Below, piece by piece: positions 18,234-28,353 of a stretch of DNA of 64,000 bases. The position numbers and the translations under genes were made by a program. The stretch is from contig NZ_AP022589.1 of NCBI RefSeq assembly GCF_010731755.1, forward strand, positions 2,914,001 to 2,978,000, given 5' to 3'. Numbering within the stretch: the first letter of the stretch is position 1; every line of letters begins with the position of its first letter. A model generated the notes under the pieces. It saw nothing but the letters and a program-made list of their open reading frames with translations, had not been told where the DNA came from and ran no database searches. The stretch comes from Mycolicibacter minnesotensis (lineage in GTDB: Bacteria; Actinomycetota; Actinomycetes; Mycobacteriales; Mycobacteriaceae).

Positions 18234-18893
18234 TTACTCGGCCGGGCCGCCGGCGAGTGCCTCCGGGATCGGGGTGGGGCCGTCATTGAATTCGATGGTG
18301 CGGCCGATGGTCGCGTCGTCAGCCAGGCAGGCCGCGATCGCTAACGCGACGTTGCCGCGGGAAACCTGCGCCTTGCCGGTGTCGGGGCCGACGGCGATCC
18401 GGCCGGTCGCCGGCTCCGCGGTGAGCCGGCTCGGACCCAGCACCGTCCAATCCAAGTCGGTGGCACGCAGATGGGCGTCGGCGGCGGCTTTGGCCTGCGC
18501 GTACGGATAAAAGGAATCGCCTTCGGGCACACCGTGATCGGGGCCGGCTCCGAAGTAGGACACCATCACGAACCGTCGAACGCCGGACTGCGCGGCGGCG
18601 TCGACGGTGCGCATCGCGGCATCACGGTCCACGGCATAGGTACGGGCCGGATTGCCGCCACCGGCACCGGCGGAGAACACCACCGCGTCATGGTCGGCCA
18701 GCAGGCGGCTCAACCCGCCGGTGTCGAGTTGCTCGATGTCGGCCACCACAGGGACCGCGCCGGTGGCCGCCACCTGCGGCGCGTGGTCGGGATTGCGGAA
18801 CACCGAACTGACCTGGTGGCGGGATTGAGTCAGAAGCGGGGCGAGCAGCAGGGCGATTTTGCCGTGGCCGCCGATGATCACGATGCGTGCCAT
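18234..18893 (-). CDS. Atypical SDR, NAD(P)H-binding protein
   Basis: A 219-residue Rossmann-fold protein of the NAD(P)H-binding SDR_a5/NmrA-like group. The nucleotide site is ARIVIIGGHGKIALLLAPLL at the N-terminus, followed by an acidic-to-basic switch (VSSVFRNPDHAPQ) that suggests NADP. HDAVVFSAGAGGGNP and VRRFVMVSYFGAG continue the fold. ATG 18893 is 7 nt downstream of TACCGT on the minus strand, so the mRNA is leaderless; longer in-frame starts are disfavoured. It is divergent from the thiolase gene (103 bp). Function beyond redox or sensing is unknown. Confidence 0.82.
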   Translation of the reverse strand: MARIVIIGGHGKIALLLAPLLTQSRHQVSSVFRNPDHAPQVAATGAVPVVADIEQLDTGGLSRLLADHDAVVFSAGAGGGNPARTYAVDRDAAMRTVDAAAQSGVRRFVMVSYFGAGPDHGVPEGDSFYPYAQAKAAADAHLRATDLDWTVLGPSRLTAEPATGRIAVGPDTGKAQVSRGNVALAIAACLADDATIGRTIEFNDGPTPIPEALAGGPAE

Positions 18894-18996
18894 GGATTCG
18901 ACGGTACGTGAGGCCCGGAGTGACCCCCGCTGACAAGCGCCGAGTGGCCCGGTTGACAATCGAGGCAACAAACCGCGAACAAACTAAGGAGCACCC

Positions 18997-20142
18997 ATGG
19001 CTGAAGCCGTCATCGTCGAAGCGGTGCGCGCGCCTGTCGGCAAGCGCAACGGCGGACTGTCCGGGGTGCACCCGGCCGAGCTGTCTGCCCAGGTGCTCAA
19101 CGGTCTGGTCACCCGGGCCGGTGTGGACCCGGCGCTGGTCGACGACGTGATCTGGGGCTGTGTGATGCAGGCCGGTGAGCAGGCTCTCGACATCGGCCGT
19201 ACCGCCGTGCTGAGCGCGGGCTGGCCCGAGAGCGTCCCCGCGGTGACGGTGGACCGCCAGTGCGGTTCCAGCCAGCAGTCGGTGCACTTCGCCGCGGCCG
19301 GTGTGGTGGCCGGACACTACGACGTCGTCGTCGCCGGTGGCGTCGAGTCGATGTCGCGCACTCCGATGGGTTCGTCGCTGGCCAACGGCGGCCGGCCGTA
19401 CGGCGACTCCTTCAAGGCGCGCTACAGCCAGACGCCGAACCAGGGCATCGGCGCCGAGATGATGGCCACCCAGTGGGGCCTGAGCCGCACCGCGCTCGAC
19501 GAGTTCGCGCTGGCGTCGCACGAAAAGGCCGGCAACGCCCAAGACGCCGGTGCCTTCAAGGACGAGATCGTCTCGATCACCGACTCCGAGGGCAATGTCG
19601 TCAGCGAAGACGAGGGCATTCGCCGCGGCACCACCCTGGAGAAGATGGCCCAGCTCAAGCCGGCTTTCAAAGAGGACGGCGTGATCCACGCCGGCAACTC
19701 CAGCCAGATCTCGGATGGCTCGGCCGCGTTGCTGTTCATGTCGGCGGAAAAAGCCAAGGAACTGGGACTGACCCCGCTGGCGCGGGTGCACACCGCGTCA
19801 CTGGCCGGGTCTGACCCGGTGATGATGCTGTCCGGGCCCATCCCGGCCACCCAGAAGGCGCTGAAGCGCTCGGGGCTCAGTGTCGACGACATCGGGGTGT
19901 TCGAGGTCAACGAGGCCTTTGCTCCGGTGCCCATGGCGTGGCTCGCCGAGATCGGTGCTGACCCCGCCAGGCTCAACCCCAACGGTGGAGCCATCGCACT
20001 GGGCCACCCGCTCGGCGGATCCGGCGCCCGGATCATGACCACCATGCTTTACCACATGCGCGCCAACGGAATTCGTTACGGACTGCAGACCATGTGTGAG
20101 GGTGGCGGCCAGGCCAACGCGACCATTCTGGAGCTGTTGTGA
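18997..20142 (+). CDS. Acetyl-CoA acetyltransferase (thiolase)
   Basis: A 381-residue thiolase. The nucleophile Cys lies in VDRQCGSSQQS (about residue 89), with the His motif NEAFAPV (about 309) and the C-terminal active-site motif GHPLGGSGARI (about 333), and the second Cys in TMCEGGGQA. It is complete, so degradative or biosynthetic activity is expected. It starts at ATG 18997 after a strong SD (AAGGAG) and heads a run of three overlapping genes: thiolase, enoyl-CoA hydratase and gamma-carbonic anhydrase. By position it corresponds to Rv1135A, which in H37Rv is short. Confidence 0.93.
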   Translation: MAEAVIVEAVRAPVGKRNGGLSGVHPAELSAQVLNGLVTRAGVDPALVDDVIWGCVMQAGEQALDIGRTAVLSAGWPESVPAVTVDRQCGSSQQSVHFAAAGVVAGHYDVVVAGGVESMSRTPMGSSLANGGRPYGDSFKARYSQTPNQGIGAEMMATQWGLSRTALDEFALASHEKAGNAQDAGAFKDEIVSITDSEGNVVSEDEGIRRGTTLEKMAQLKPAFKEDGVIHAGNSSQISDGSAALLFMSAEKAKELGLTPLARVHTASLAGSDPVMMLSGPIPATQKALKRSGLSVDDIGVFEVNEAFAPVPMAWLAEIGADPARLNPNGGAIALGHPLGGSGARIMTTMLYHMRANGIRYGLQTMCEGGGQANATILELL

Positions 20143-20163
20143 GTGCTGGAGCTGCTGTGAGTG
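20128..20163 (+). repeat. 18-bp tandem duplication at the thiolase/hydratase junction
   Basis: Copies 20128-20145 and 20146-20163 match except one base (GTTGTG against GCTGTG). Each carries GTGAGTG, so the duplication doubled the possible start codon of the enoyl-CoA hydratase (20139 and 20157). The first copy also holds the thiolase stop. Confidence 0.8.
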
Positions 20164-20945
20164 AAGGGGCCGTTCTGGTAGAGCGGCGCGGAAACGTCCT
20201 GCTCATCACGATCAACCGGCCCGACGCCCGCAACGCCATCAACGGCGCCGTGAGCGCCGGCATCGGTGACGCACTGGCACAGGCGCAGGCCGACGACGAG
20301 GTTCGCGCGGTGGTGCTCACCGGCGCCGGCGACAAGTCCTTCAGCGCCGGAGCCGACCTCAAGGCGATCGCCAACCGGGAGAACATCTTCCACCCCGAAC
20401 ACCCGGAGTGGGGCTTCGCCGGTTACGTGCAGCACTTCATCGACAAGCCCACCATCGCCGCGGTCAACGGCACCGCACTCGGTGGCGGGACCGAGTTGGC
20501 GCTGGCCAGCGACCTGGTGATCGCCGAGCAGCGGGCCCAGTTCGGGCTGCCCGAGGTCAAGCGGGGTCTGGTCGCCGGGGCGGGCGGCGTGTTCCGCATC
20601 GTCGACCAGCTGCCCCGCAAGGTTGCCCTCGAACTGCTCTACACCGGGGACCCGATCTCCGCGGCCGACGCGGCCCAGTGGGGATTGGTCAACCGGGTGG
20701 TCGAGGACGGCAAAGCCCTCGAAGCAGCGCTGGAGCTGGCCGAACGCATCACCGGCAATGCACCGTTGTCGGTGCAGGCCAGCAAGCGGATCGCCTACGG
20801 GGTCGACGACGGCGTCATCACCGACGAGGTGGCGGGCTGGGCCAGGACCGGACGCGAGTTCTCCACCCTGCTTCGGTCCGAGGATGCCAAGGAAGGACCC
20901 CGGGCGTTCGCCGAGAAGCGCGCGCCGGTGTGGAAGGCACGTTGA
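20139..20945 (+). CDS. Enoyl-CoA hydratase (Rv1136-like)
   Basis: A 268-residue crotonase. The oxyanion-hole segments are GAGDKSFSAGADLKAIA (about residue 67) and AAVNGTALGGGTELALASDLV (about 107), and both catalytic Glu positions of classical hydratases look present (GGGTELALA and GLPEVKRGLVAGAGG). GTG 20139 overlaps the thiolase stop (GTGA); a second GTG at 20157, six codons later, arises from the tandem duplication and could equally be the start. The stop overlaps a TTG start of the next gene. Role: hydration step of a beta-oxidation pathway together with the upstream thiolase. Confidence 0.88.
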   Translation: MSAGAAVSEGAVLVERRGNVLLITINRPDARNAINGAVSAGIGDALAQAQADDEVRAVVLTGAGDKSFSAGADLKAIANRENIFHPEHPEWGFAGYVQHFIDKPTIAAVNGTALGGGTELALASDLVIAEQRAQFGLPEVKRGLVAGAGGVFRIVDQLPRKVALELLYTGDPISAADAAQWGLVNRVVEDGKALEAALELAERITGNAPLSVQASKRIAYGVDDGVITDEVAGWARTGREFSTLLRSEDAKEGPRAFAEKRAPVWKAR

Positions 20946-21469
20946 GCGGCGTGCCTGAGCCACTGATCATCTCGATCGGGGACTTTGTTCCGCAGCGGCA
21001 CGCCCAGTCATGGGTGGCACCCAACGCGACCCTGATCGGCCAGGTCAGCCTGGCCGCCGGGGCCAGCGTTTGGTATTCGGCGACGCTGCGCGCCGAGGTC
21101 GAACCGATCGAGATCGGTGCCGAGTCCAACATCCAAGACGGGGTCACCATCCACGTCGACAAGGACTTTCCCTGCCGAGTCGGCGAACACGTCAGCGTCG
21201 GGCATAACGCCGTGCTGCATGGCTGCACCATCGGCGATGGCTGTCTGATCGGGATGGGGGCGATCGTGCTCAACGGTGCGGTGGTGGGCGAGGGGTCGCT
21301 CGTCGCCGCCGGCGCGGTGATCCCGCAGGGCATGGTGGTGCCGCCCCGATCGCTGGTGGCGGGGGTGCCGGGCAAAGTGCGGCGCGAACTCAGCGACGCC
21401 GAAGTCGACAACAACCGGTACAACGCGGTCGGTTATGGGCTGTTGAGGGAACTACATCGGGCGAACTAG
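20942..21469 (+). CDS. Gamma-carbonic anhydrase-like hexapeptide protein
   Basis: A 175-residue left-handed beta-helix protein. The three zinc-binding His of the gamma class are in place: TIHVDKDF, SVGHNAVLHGC supplies the second and third. The hexapeptide pattern runs through VAPNATLIGQVSLAAGASVWYSATLRAEV and QDGVTIHVD. It hydrates CO2 or acts as a related acyltransferase-like protein. The TTG start at 20942 overlaps the preceding stop as TTGA; a GTG at 20951 is the alternative. It is co-transcribed with thiolase and hydratase genes. Confidence 0.85.
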   Translation: MSGVPEPLIISIGDFVPQRHAQSWVAPNATLIGQVSLAAGASVWYSATLRAEVEPIEIGAESNIQDGVTIHVDKDFPCRVGEHVSVGHNAVLHGCTIGDGCLIGMGAIVLNGAVVGEGSLVAAGAVIPQGMVVPPRSLVAGVPGKVRRELSDAEVDNNRYNAVGYGLLRELHRAN

Positions 21470-21547
21470 CCCATTTGCGCCACCGGCGGCACTTGGGCCG
21501 CTACGTTCAAGGGACGTGCTCAACCCGCCGCTGAGGGGACGTCTCGT

Positions 21548-22267
21548 ATGACCCAGATCAGTCCAGTCCGTCCTGGCCTGCTGCGCGAGATCACCAAAAT
21601 CGTCACCAAAGTCGCACCGCCCTATCACGAACCACGGGCAGTGGTGCAGCGCCGCCGGGTCGTGGTCGGGATCGTGGTGGTGATCGGTGCCGCGGTGCTC
21701 AGCCTGATGCACAGCAAGCTGCCGGGTGACCCGGCGTTCTACTGGCTGTCGCTGGTATTGGCCGCAGTCTGGACGGTGGGTGCGGTCGCGGCCGGACCGT
21801 TGCACCTGGGCGTGCTGAGGTTCCGGGGGCGCAACGAGCGGCCGGTGTTCACCGGTACCGGCGTGGGTCTGGTGCTCGGTTCCGTTTTCCTGCTCGGCGG
21901 GCTTGCGGTTCAAGACATTCCGCTGCTGGCCAATCAGGTGGTCGCGATCCTGACCTACACCACCGAGGTGTCCTGGCGGCTGGTGGTGGTGATCGCGCTG
22001 GTCAACGCGATCGCCGAGGAGTTGTTCTTCCGCGGCGCCCTATTCAGCGCGTTCGGTCGCCGCTCCCCGATGGTGTTCTCCACCCTGCTCTACGTCGCGG
22101 CGATGATGACCGCAGGCAACCTCATGGTGGGACTGGCTGCGCTGGTGCTCGGTACCGTCTGCGCCATCGAACGCCGCGCCACCGGTGGCATCCTGGCGCC
22201 GGTGATCACCCACATGGTGTGGGGGCTGATGATGGTTGTGGCGTTGCCGCCGATCTTCGGGCTCTAG
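21548..22267 (+). CDS. CPBP family intramembrane metalloprotease (Rv1140-like)
   Basis: A 239-residue polytopic membrane protein with the CPBP/Abi signature. IAEELFFRGALFSAFGRRS (about residues 156-174) carries the EExxxR motif, and the later ITHMVWGLMMV carries the catalytic His. There are about seven hydrophobic helices, from VVVGIVVVIGAAVLSL near residue 38 to the end. Family members are CAAX-processing or bacteriocin-immunity-type proteases; the substrate is unknown. ATG 21548 follows GAGGGGA. It converges with the next enoyl-CoA hydratase (25 bp). Confidence 0.85.
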   Translation: MTQISPVRPGLLREITKIVTKVAPPYHEPRAVVQRRRVVVGIVVVIGAAVLSLMHSKLPGDPAFYWLSLVLAAVWTVGAVAAGPLHLGVLRFRGRNERPVFTGTGVGLVLGSVFLLGGLAVQDIPLLANQVVAILTYTTEVSWRLVVVIALVNAIAEELFFRGALFSAFGRRSPMVFSTLLYVAAMMTAGNLMVGLAALVLGTVCAIERRATGGILAPVITHMVWGLMMVVALPPIFGL

Positions 22268-22292
22268 CGCGAACCGCCTGCTGCCCCGAACC

Positions 22293-23102
22293 TCAGTTGT
22301 CGGTGAAGTGGGGGGAGCGTCGCTCCTGAAACGCCCGGGTGCCTTCGCGGAAGTCGTGGGAGTTCAACAGAACCGACTGTCCGACGTATTCGCGGTCCAG
22401 CGTGGCATCGAGTTCGGTCAGGGTCGCGGTGTTGATGGCGTGCTTGGTCTTGGCCAAGGCTGCGGCGGGTCCGGCCAGCAGGCTGGCCATTAGCTTGTCC
22501 ACCTCGGCGTCGAACTCCTCGGCCGGGTGCACCGCGCTGATCAGTCCCCACTCCAATGCGTCGGCGGCCGAGAGTCGTTCGGCCAGCAGGGCCAGCCGCA
22601 TGGCGCGTGTCCGGCCGATGGCCGCGGCGACCAGCGCCGAAGCGCCGCCGTCGGGCATCAGCCCAATCTTGGTGAACGCCAACAGGAAAAACGCCTTCTC
22701 GGAGGCCACGATCAGGTCGCAGGCCAGCGCCAGCGATACGCCGATGCCAGCCGCCGGGCCCTGCACCACGGCCACAATCGGCCTGGGCAGCGCGACCATC
22801 GCCCGGATCGCCCGGTTGGCTTCGATGATGATCTCGGTCGCCAGTTCGTCGGTCGCATCCTCGGCGCTGATCCCGGCTCCCGAACAGAAGCCGCGACCCG
22901 CGCCGCCGAACCGCACCACCCGCACCCGGGGGTCGCGGGCGGCAGCCTCCATGGCGTCGGCGATCCCGGCCAGCACTCCGGTGGTCACCGAGTTGAGGCT
23001 GTCGGGGCGGTCGATGGTCACCGAGAGCACCCCGTCGGTCAGGGCGACGGACAGGCCTGCCACCGCTGCGAGGGTGTCGATGCCGGAGTCGATTGCAGTC
23101 AT
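22293..23102 (-). CDS. Enoyl-CoA hydratase (EchA10/EchA11-like)
   Basis: A 269-residue crotonase. [16 protein letters not shown] (about residue 67) and [23 protein letters not shown] (about 107) are the oxyanion-hole segments. The position of the first catalytic Glu is replaced by Val (IGVSLALA), as in isomerase-like or non-hydratase crotonases, so the exact reaction is open. ATG 23102 gives a complete domain; the frame stays open far upstream by chance. It is divergent from the racemase gene (51 bp). In H37Rv echA10 and echA11 sit beside mcr. Confidence 0.85.
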   Translation of the reverse strand: MTAIDSGIDTLAAVAGLSVALTDGVLSVTIDRPDSLNSVTTGVLAGIADAMEAAARDPRVRVVRFGGAGRGFCSGAGISAEDATDELATEIIIEANRAIRAMVALPRPIVAVVQGPAAGIGVSLALACDLIVASEKAFFLLAFTKIGLMPDGGASALVAAAIGRTRAMRLALLAERLSAADALEWGLISAVHPAEEFDAEVDKLMASLLAGPAAALAKTKHAINTATLTELDATLDREYVGQSVLLNSHDFREGTRAFQERRSPHFTDN

Positions 23103-23153
23103 GGCCCTCACCCTAGGATGCAGAACACACAGGCATTCGACGAGGAGGCAGAT

Positions 23154-24239
23154 ATGGCGGGACCACTGGCGGGGCTGCGGGTCATCGAACTGGCCGGGAT
23201 CGGACCGGGGCCGCACGCGGCGATGATCCTGGGCGACCTGGGCGCCGACGTGGTCCGCGTGGATCGGCAGCCGAAGTTCGGTGGTGGACCCAGCAAGGAC
23301 GCCATGCTGCGCAACCGGCGTTCGGTGACCGCCGACTTGAAGTCGCCGGAAGGGCGCGATCTGGTGCTGGCGCTGGTGGCCAACGCCGATGTGCTGATCG
23401 AGGGCTTCCGCCCGGGCGTCACCGAGCGGCTGGGCCTGGGTCCCGAGGACTGCGCCAAGGTCAACGAAAGGCTGATCTACGGCCGGATGACCGGCTGGGG
23501 CCAATCCGGTCCGCGTTCCCAGCAGGCCGGCCATGACATCAACTACATCTCGATCACCGGCGTGCTGCACGCGATCGGCCGCAACGGCGAGAAGCCGGTG
23601 CCGCCGCTGAACCTGGCCGGCGACTTCGGTGGTGGGTCGATGTTCCTGCTGGTCGGCATCTTGGCTGCGCTGTGGGAACGTCAGACCTCGGGCAAGGGGC
23701 AGGTGATCGACGCGGCGATGGTCGACGGGGCCAGCGTGCTGTCGGCCATGATGTGGAGCTTCCGTGCTCAGGGCATGTGGAATGACGAGCGTGGGGTCAA
23801 CATGCTCGACACCGGAGCGCCCTACTACGACACCTACGAATGCTCCGATGGGCGGTACGTGTCGGTCGGTGCCATCGAGCCGCAGTTCTACGCCGAACTG
23901 CTGGCCAAGCTGGAGCTGGATCCCGCGGCGTTGCCGGCGCAGAACGACGTGACCAGCTGGCCCCAGTTGCGGGCCACTCTCACCGAGGCGTTCGCCGCCC
24001 ACGACCGCGATCACTGGACCGCGGTGTTCGCCGGCTCGGATGCCTGCGTGGCACCGGTACTGGCGTTCGGCGAGGTTGAGGCCGATTCGCACATCGCCGA
24101 ACGTGACACCTTCTACGACGTCAACGGCTATCTGCAGCCGATGCCGGCGCCGCGGTTCTCTCGAACCGCTCCCGAGGTCCCCACGCCGCCGGCCGTTCTG
24201 GGAGCCGACAACGAGACCATCCTGAACGACTGGGTATAG
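23154..24239 (+). CDS. mcr: Alpha-methylacyl-CoA racemase, family III CoA-transferase fold
   Basis: A 361-residue protein close in length to M. tuberculosis Mcr (360). Family III features: [34 protein letters not shown] at the start, the loop [16 protein letters not shown], and [22 protein letters not shown] carrying the catalytic His (about residue 126) followed by Asp in [13 protein letters not shown]. It interconverts 2R- and 2S-methyl-branched acyl-CoAs so that beta-oxidation can proceed, relevant to sterol side chains and methyl-branched lipids. ATG 23154 has SD GAGGAGG. The frame is open upstream but not coding. Confidence 0.9.
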   Translation: MAGPLAGLRVIELAGIGPGPHAAMILGDLGADVVRVDRQPKFGGGPSKDAMLRNRRSVTADLKSPEGRDLVLALVANADVLIEGFRPGVTERLGLGPEDCAKVNERLIYGRMTGWGQSGPRSQQAGHDINYISITGVLHAIGRNGEKPVPPLNLAGDFGGGSMFLLVGILAALWERQTSGKGQVIDAAMVDGASVLSAMMWSFRAQGMWNDERGVNMLDTGAPYYDTYECSDGRYVSVGAIEPQFYAELLAKLELDPAALPAQNDVTSWPQLRATLTEAFAAHDRDHWTAVFAGSDACVAPVLAFGEVEADSHIAERDTFYDVNGYLQPMPAPRFSRTAPEVPTPPAVLGADNETILNDWV

Positions 24240-24245
24240 TCCCGA

Positions 24246-24261
24246 CCAACCAGACGGTTGG
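24246..24261. promoter_or_regulatory. CCAACC-n4-GGTTGG palindrome before the SDR gene
   Basis: CCAACCAGACGGTTGG is a perfect 6-bp inverted repeat with a 4-nt centre, 20 bp upstream of the SDR start. Its form is similar to operators of TetR-type lipid regulators. No regulator gene is adjacent, so the binding protein is unknown. Confidence 0.4.
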
Positions 24262-24281
24262 GATTGAGAGGGGCCAAGAGA

Positions 24282-26073
<1,792 letters not shown>

Positions 26074-26102
26074 CCAGGGTGGCTTAGGCGCTACCTGCGC
26101 CG

Positions 26103-26154
26103 AACGTGCAATCAGGCCGGAGAATCTACGGATTCTCCGGCCTGATTGCACGTT
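26103..26154. terminator. 24-bp perfect hairpin with TACG loop
   Basis: The arms 26103-26126 and 26131-26154 are perfectly complementary over 24 bp around TACG, closed by C-G: a C(UACG)G tetraloop, one of the most stable known. It begins 30 bp after the nitronate monooxygenase stop, so a terminator is likely. It is unusually long for that and could be a dispersed palindromic element. Confidence 0.75.
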
Positions 26155-26283
26155 GGACGTCGTCTTGGACACCGTTGGCTCACGGCACGGCCGGGCCGAC
26201 GAGGAAATGTCAGAGAAATGGGATGACTGAAGGAAGGCGGCCCACCGAGATGGGGCTGCCGTCGCCATGCAACAGCGTGACCG

Positions 26284-26313
26284 TGATCGGTGCCGCTCGC
26301 GCGGCACCGATCA
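26284..26313 (-). terminator. 13-bp hairpin with GCGA (GNRA) loop
   Basis: The arms 26284-26296 and 26301-26313 pair perfectly. On the minus strand the loop is GCGA, a GNRA tetraloop. It starts one base after the stop of the small minus-strand ORF (26315-26440). Confidence 0.7.
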
Positions 26314-26314
26314 A

Positions 26315-26440
26315 TCAGCTGGCCAGCGAGTGCAGGCTTTCGAACTGCTCCGAGGTGTCGCCCTCGACGAGAAAATCGCCGTGGTAGAGGGCCTCGAAAT
26401 CAACTTTGATTACGTCGGCACTGGAGTCATCGATCCACAT
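26315..26440 (-). CDS. Predicted 41-residue acidic protein
   Basis: ATG 26440 to TGA 26315 encodes 41 residues, beginning MWIDDSSADVIKVDFEALYH and ending LHSLAS. Composition is acidic (many Asp and Glu), with no signal peptide or membrane segment. It is immediately followed by a perfect 13-bp hairpin with a GNRA loop, and an AT-rich stretch with TTAATAGT lies about 30 bp upstream, so it looks like an independent transcription unit. I do not recognise the family. It could be a small regulatory protein or a peptide precursor; nothing around it shows a maturation enzyme. The rest of the 512-bp gap between 26073 and 26586 holds only the two hairpins. Confidence 0.5.
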   Translation of the reverse strand: MWIDDSSADVIKVDFEALYHGDFLVEGDTSEQFESLHSLAS

Positions 26441-26585
26441 GAGACTGAGCTTAAGGGTCACTATTAAGGAATCTTTGAGTCACGATTGGGGAAATGGTGG
26501 CAATGCTACTGACGGGTAGCGTTTTGCCGGCGCCCTCGTGAGACGGCGCGCGCCCGAGTCCGCCGCCGGGGCTAGGGTGGCAGCC

Positions 26586-27224
26586 ATGACTGCACCGGAC
26601 ACCCTGGACAACCCGCTATTCGCCCGGATTTGGACGTTCATGTCGAGCCACGAGACCGACTGGCTGCGCGATCGGCGCCGGGAGAACCTCGCGGGCTTGA
26701 GCGGGCGGGTTCTGGAGGTCGGCGCGGGCACCGGAAGCAACTTCGCCTTCTATCCCGAGACTGTGACCGAGGTGGTGGCAGCCGAACCTGAATCTCAGCT
26801 ACGCGATGCCGCGCTGATTGCCGCGGCAGCGGCGCCGGTACCGGTCACCGTGGTGGCCAGCACCGTCGAGGCCCTCGACGCCGGGGAGCCGTTCGACGCG
26901 ATCGTGTGCTCCCTGGTGCTGTGCTCGGTGGACCGTCCCCAGGACGTGCTGCGCCAGCTCTACACCTTGCTGAAGCCCGGGGGAGAGCTGCGCTACTTCG
27001 AACATGTCGCCAGCCCCGGCCTGCGAGGCGGACTGCAGCGGGTGGCCGACGCCACCTTCTGGCCGCGTCTGTTCGGCAACTGCCACACCCACCGCGACAC
27101 CGAGCAGGCGATCACCGCGGCTGGGTTCGCGGTGACGGCGTCGCGGCGCGGCCACCAGTTCCCGGCGTGGGCGCCGCTGCCGGTGTCGGAATTTGCGTTG
27201 GGTTCGGCAAGCCGCCCGGCCTGA
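26586..27224 (+). CDS. Class I SAM-dependent methyltransferase
   Basis: A 212-residue methyltransferase. The SAM site is VLEVGAGTGSNF (about residue 44) with the acidic end of strand 2 in VAAEPES, then DAIVCSLVLCSV (about 106) and LKPGGELRYFEHV (about 132). The pattern is that of methyltransferase type 11 proteins similar to METTL7. ATG 26586 is 7 nt after TAGGGT (leaderless). It converges with the sirtuin gene after 6 bp. The substrate is unknown. Confidence 0.85.
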   Translation: MTAPDTLDNPLFARIWTFMSSHETDWLRDRRRENLAGLSGRVLEVGAGTGSNFAFYPETVTEVVAAEPESQLRDAALIAAAAAPVPVTVVASTVEALDAGEPFDAIVCSLVLCSVDRPQDVLRQLYTLLKPGGELRYFEHVASPGLRGGLQRVADATFWPRLFGNCHTHRDTEQAITAAGFAVTASRRGHQFPAWAPLPVSEFALGSASRPA

Positions 27225-27230
27225 GGCCGG

Positions 27231-27947
27231 TCAGTCCACCAGGAAACGCAACCGCTGGGCCATCCCCGGCAGTGCCGCCGAGGCGGACGTCTGCAGGAAC
27301 ACCGTGGCCCGCTCCGACAGCGGCGTGGGTTCCAGATTCACCTGGACCACGGTCTTGCCCAATTCCAGCGCCCGTTCGGGCAGGCTGGCAGCGGGATAGA
27401 CCACCCCGGACGTTCCCACCACGATCAGGACGTCGGCGGCGTCGACGGCCTCGACCGCGGCATTCCACGGTTCGTCGGGAAGCTGTTCGCCGAACCAGAC
27501 CACATCCGGGCGGATCAGACCGCCGCATTCGCACGACGGCGGCATGATCTCGAGCACCGGTTCGGGCAGGTCGGGCAGCTGCGTGTCGTGCGGCTGTTCG
27601 CAATCCGAGCAGCGGAACGTGAACATCCGGCCGTGCAGATGGTGAACGGCCGAGCTGCCGCCGCGCTCGTGCAGATTGTCGACGTTCTGGGTGATGACCG
27701 TGACGTCGTCGACGTGGTTCTCCCAGTCCGCGATGGCGCGATGCCCCAGGTTCGGTTCGTAGCGTCGGGCCAGCTGGCAGCGCCAGGTGTACCAGCCCCA
27801 GACCAGTTCCGGCTGCCGGTTCCAGCCATCGATGCTGGACACCTCATAGGGGTCGTACTGCGACCACAACCCCTTCTCGTCATCGCGGAAGGTCGGTATC
27901 CCGCTCTCTGCTGAGATCCCTGCACCGCTGAACACCGCCACCCGCAC
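27231..27947 (-). CDS. NAD-dependent protein deacylase (sirtuin, Rv1151c-like)
   Basis: A 238-residue sirtuin. [20 protein letters not shown] is the NAD-binding start, [13 protein letters not shown] (about residue 97) and HLHGRMF hold the catalytic His, and the zinc site is formed by FRCSDC and SCECGG. The WGWYTWR segment has the Tyr-x-x-Arg pair that in SIRT5 and CobB recognises succinyl or malonyl lysine, so desuccinylase activity is inferred besides deacetylation. GTG 27947 lies 6 nt after TATGTT on the minus strand (leaderless). It is divergent from the GntR gene by 28 bp. Confidence 0.92.
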   Translation of the reverse strand: MRVAVFSGAGISAESGIPTFRDDEKGLWSQYDPYEVSSIDGWNRQPELVWGWYTWRCQLARRYEPNLGHRAIADWENHVDDVTVITQNVDNLHERGGSSAVHHLHGRMFTFRCSDCEQPHDTQLPDLPEPVLEIMPPSCECGGLIRPDVVWFGEQLPDEPWNAAVEAVDAADVLIVVGTSGVVYPAASLPERALELGKTVVQVNLEPTPLSERATVFLQTSASAALPGMAQRLRFLVD

Positions 27948-27975
27948 GCCACCAACATAGCGGGATACTGGCCGC

Positions 27976-28353
27976 ATGGACTTCGCGCACCTGCTGAAAC
28001 CCGACGTACCGTCAGACGCGCCGCTGTTCGAGCAGATCAGGTTCGCGCTGATCGAGGCGGTGCGTACCGGATCGCTGCCGGCGGGAACCCGGCTGCCCAC
28101 CGTGCGCGACCTGGCCGGTCAGCTGGGCCTGGCGGTCAACACCGTCGCGCGGGCCTATCGCGAACTGGAGGCCGGCGGCGTCGTCGAAACGCGGGGCCGG
28201 TTCGGCACATTCGTGGCCAGCAGTGACCCGGCCGAGGCCACCATGACCCAGGCCGCAAGCGCCTTCGTTGCGGCCGCACGCGCGGTCGGCCTGGGCAAGC
28301 CCGAAGCGCAGCGCTATCTCGATGCGGCCTTCGCCAGCCCCGGTGGTGCCTAG
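27976..28353 (+). CDS. GntR family regulator, YtrA-like (Rv1152-like)
   Basis: A 125-residue protein consisting of a GntR winged helix ([60 protein letters not shown] family pattern, residues 18-76) plus a short helical C-terminus, the layout of the YtrA subfamily. ATG 27976 is 6 nt after GATACT. The short divergent region with the sirtuin gene is a likely target. The stop overlaps that of the convergent methyltransferase gene (shared CTAG, 28350-28353). In M. tuberculosis Rv1152 has been linked with vancomycin tolerance (literature). Confidence 0.88.
   Translation: MDFAHLLKPDVPSDAPLFEQIRFALIEAVRTGSLPAGTRLPTVRDLAGQLGLAVNTVARAYRELEAGGVVETRGRFGTFVASSDPAEATMTQAASAFVAAARAVGLGKPEAQRYLDAAFASPGGA

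Noticed and set aside
18971..18996. KstR2-type operator before the thiolase gene
   Set aside because: No AnCAAGnnCTTGnT-like palindrome was found; only a TTGACA (18953-18958) without a good -10.
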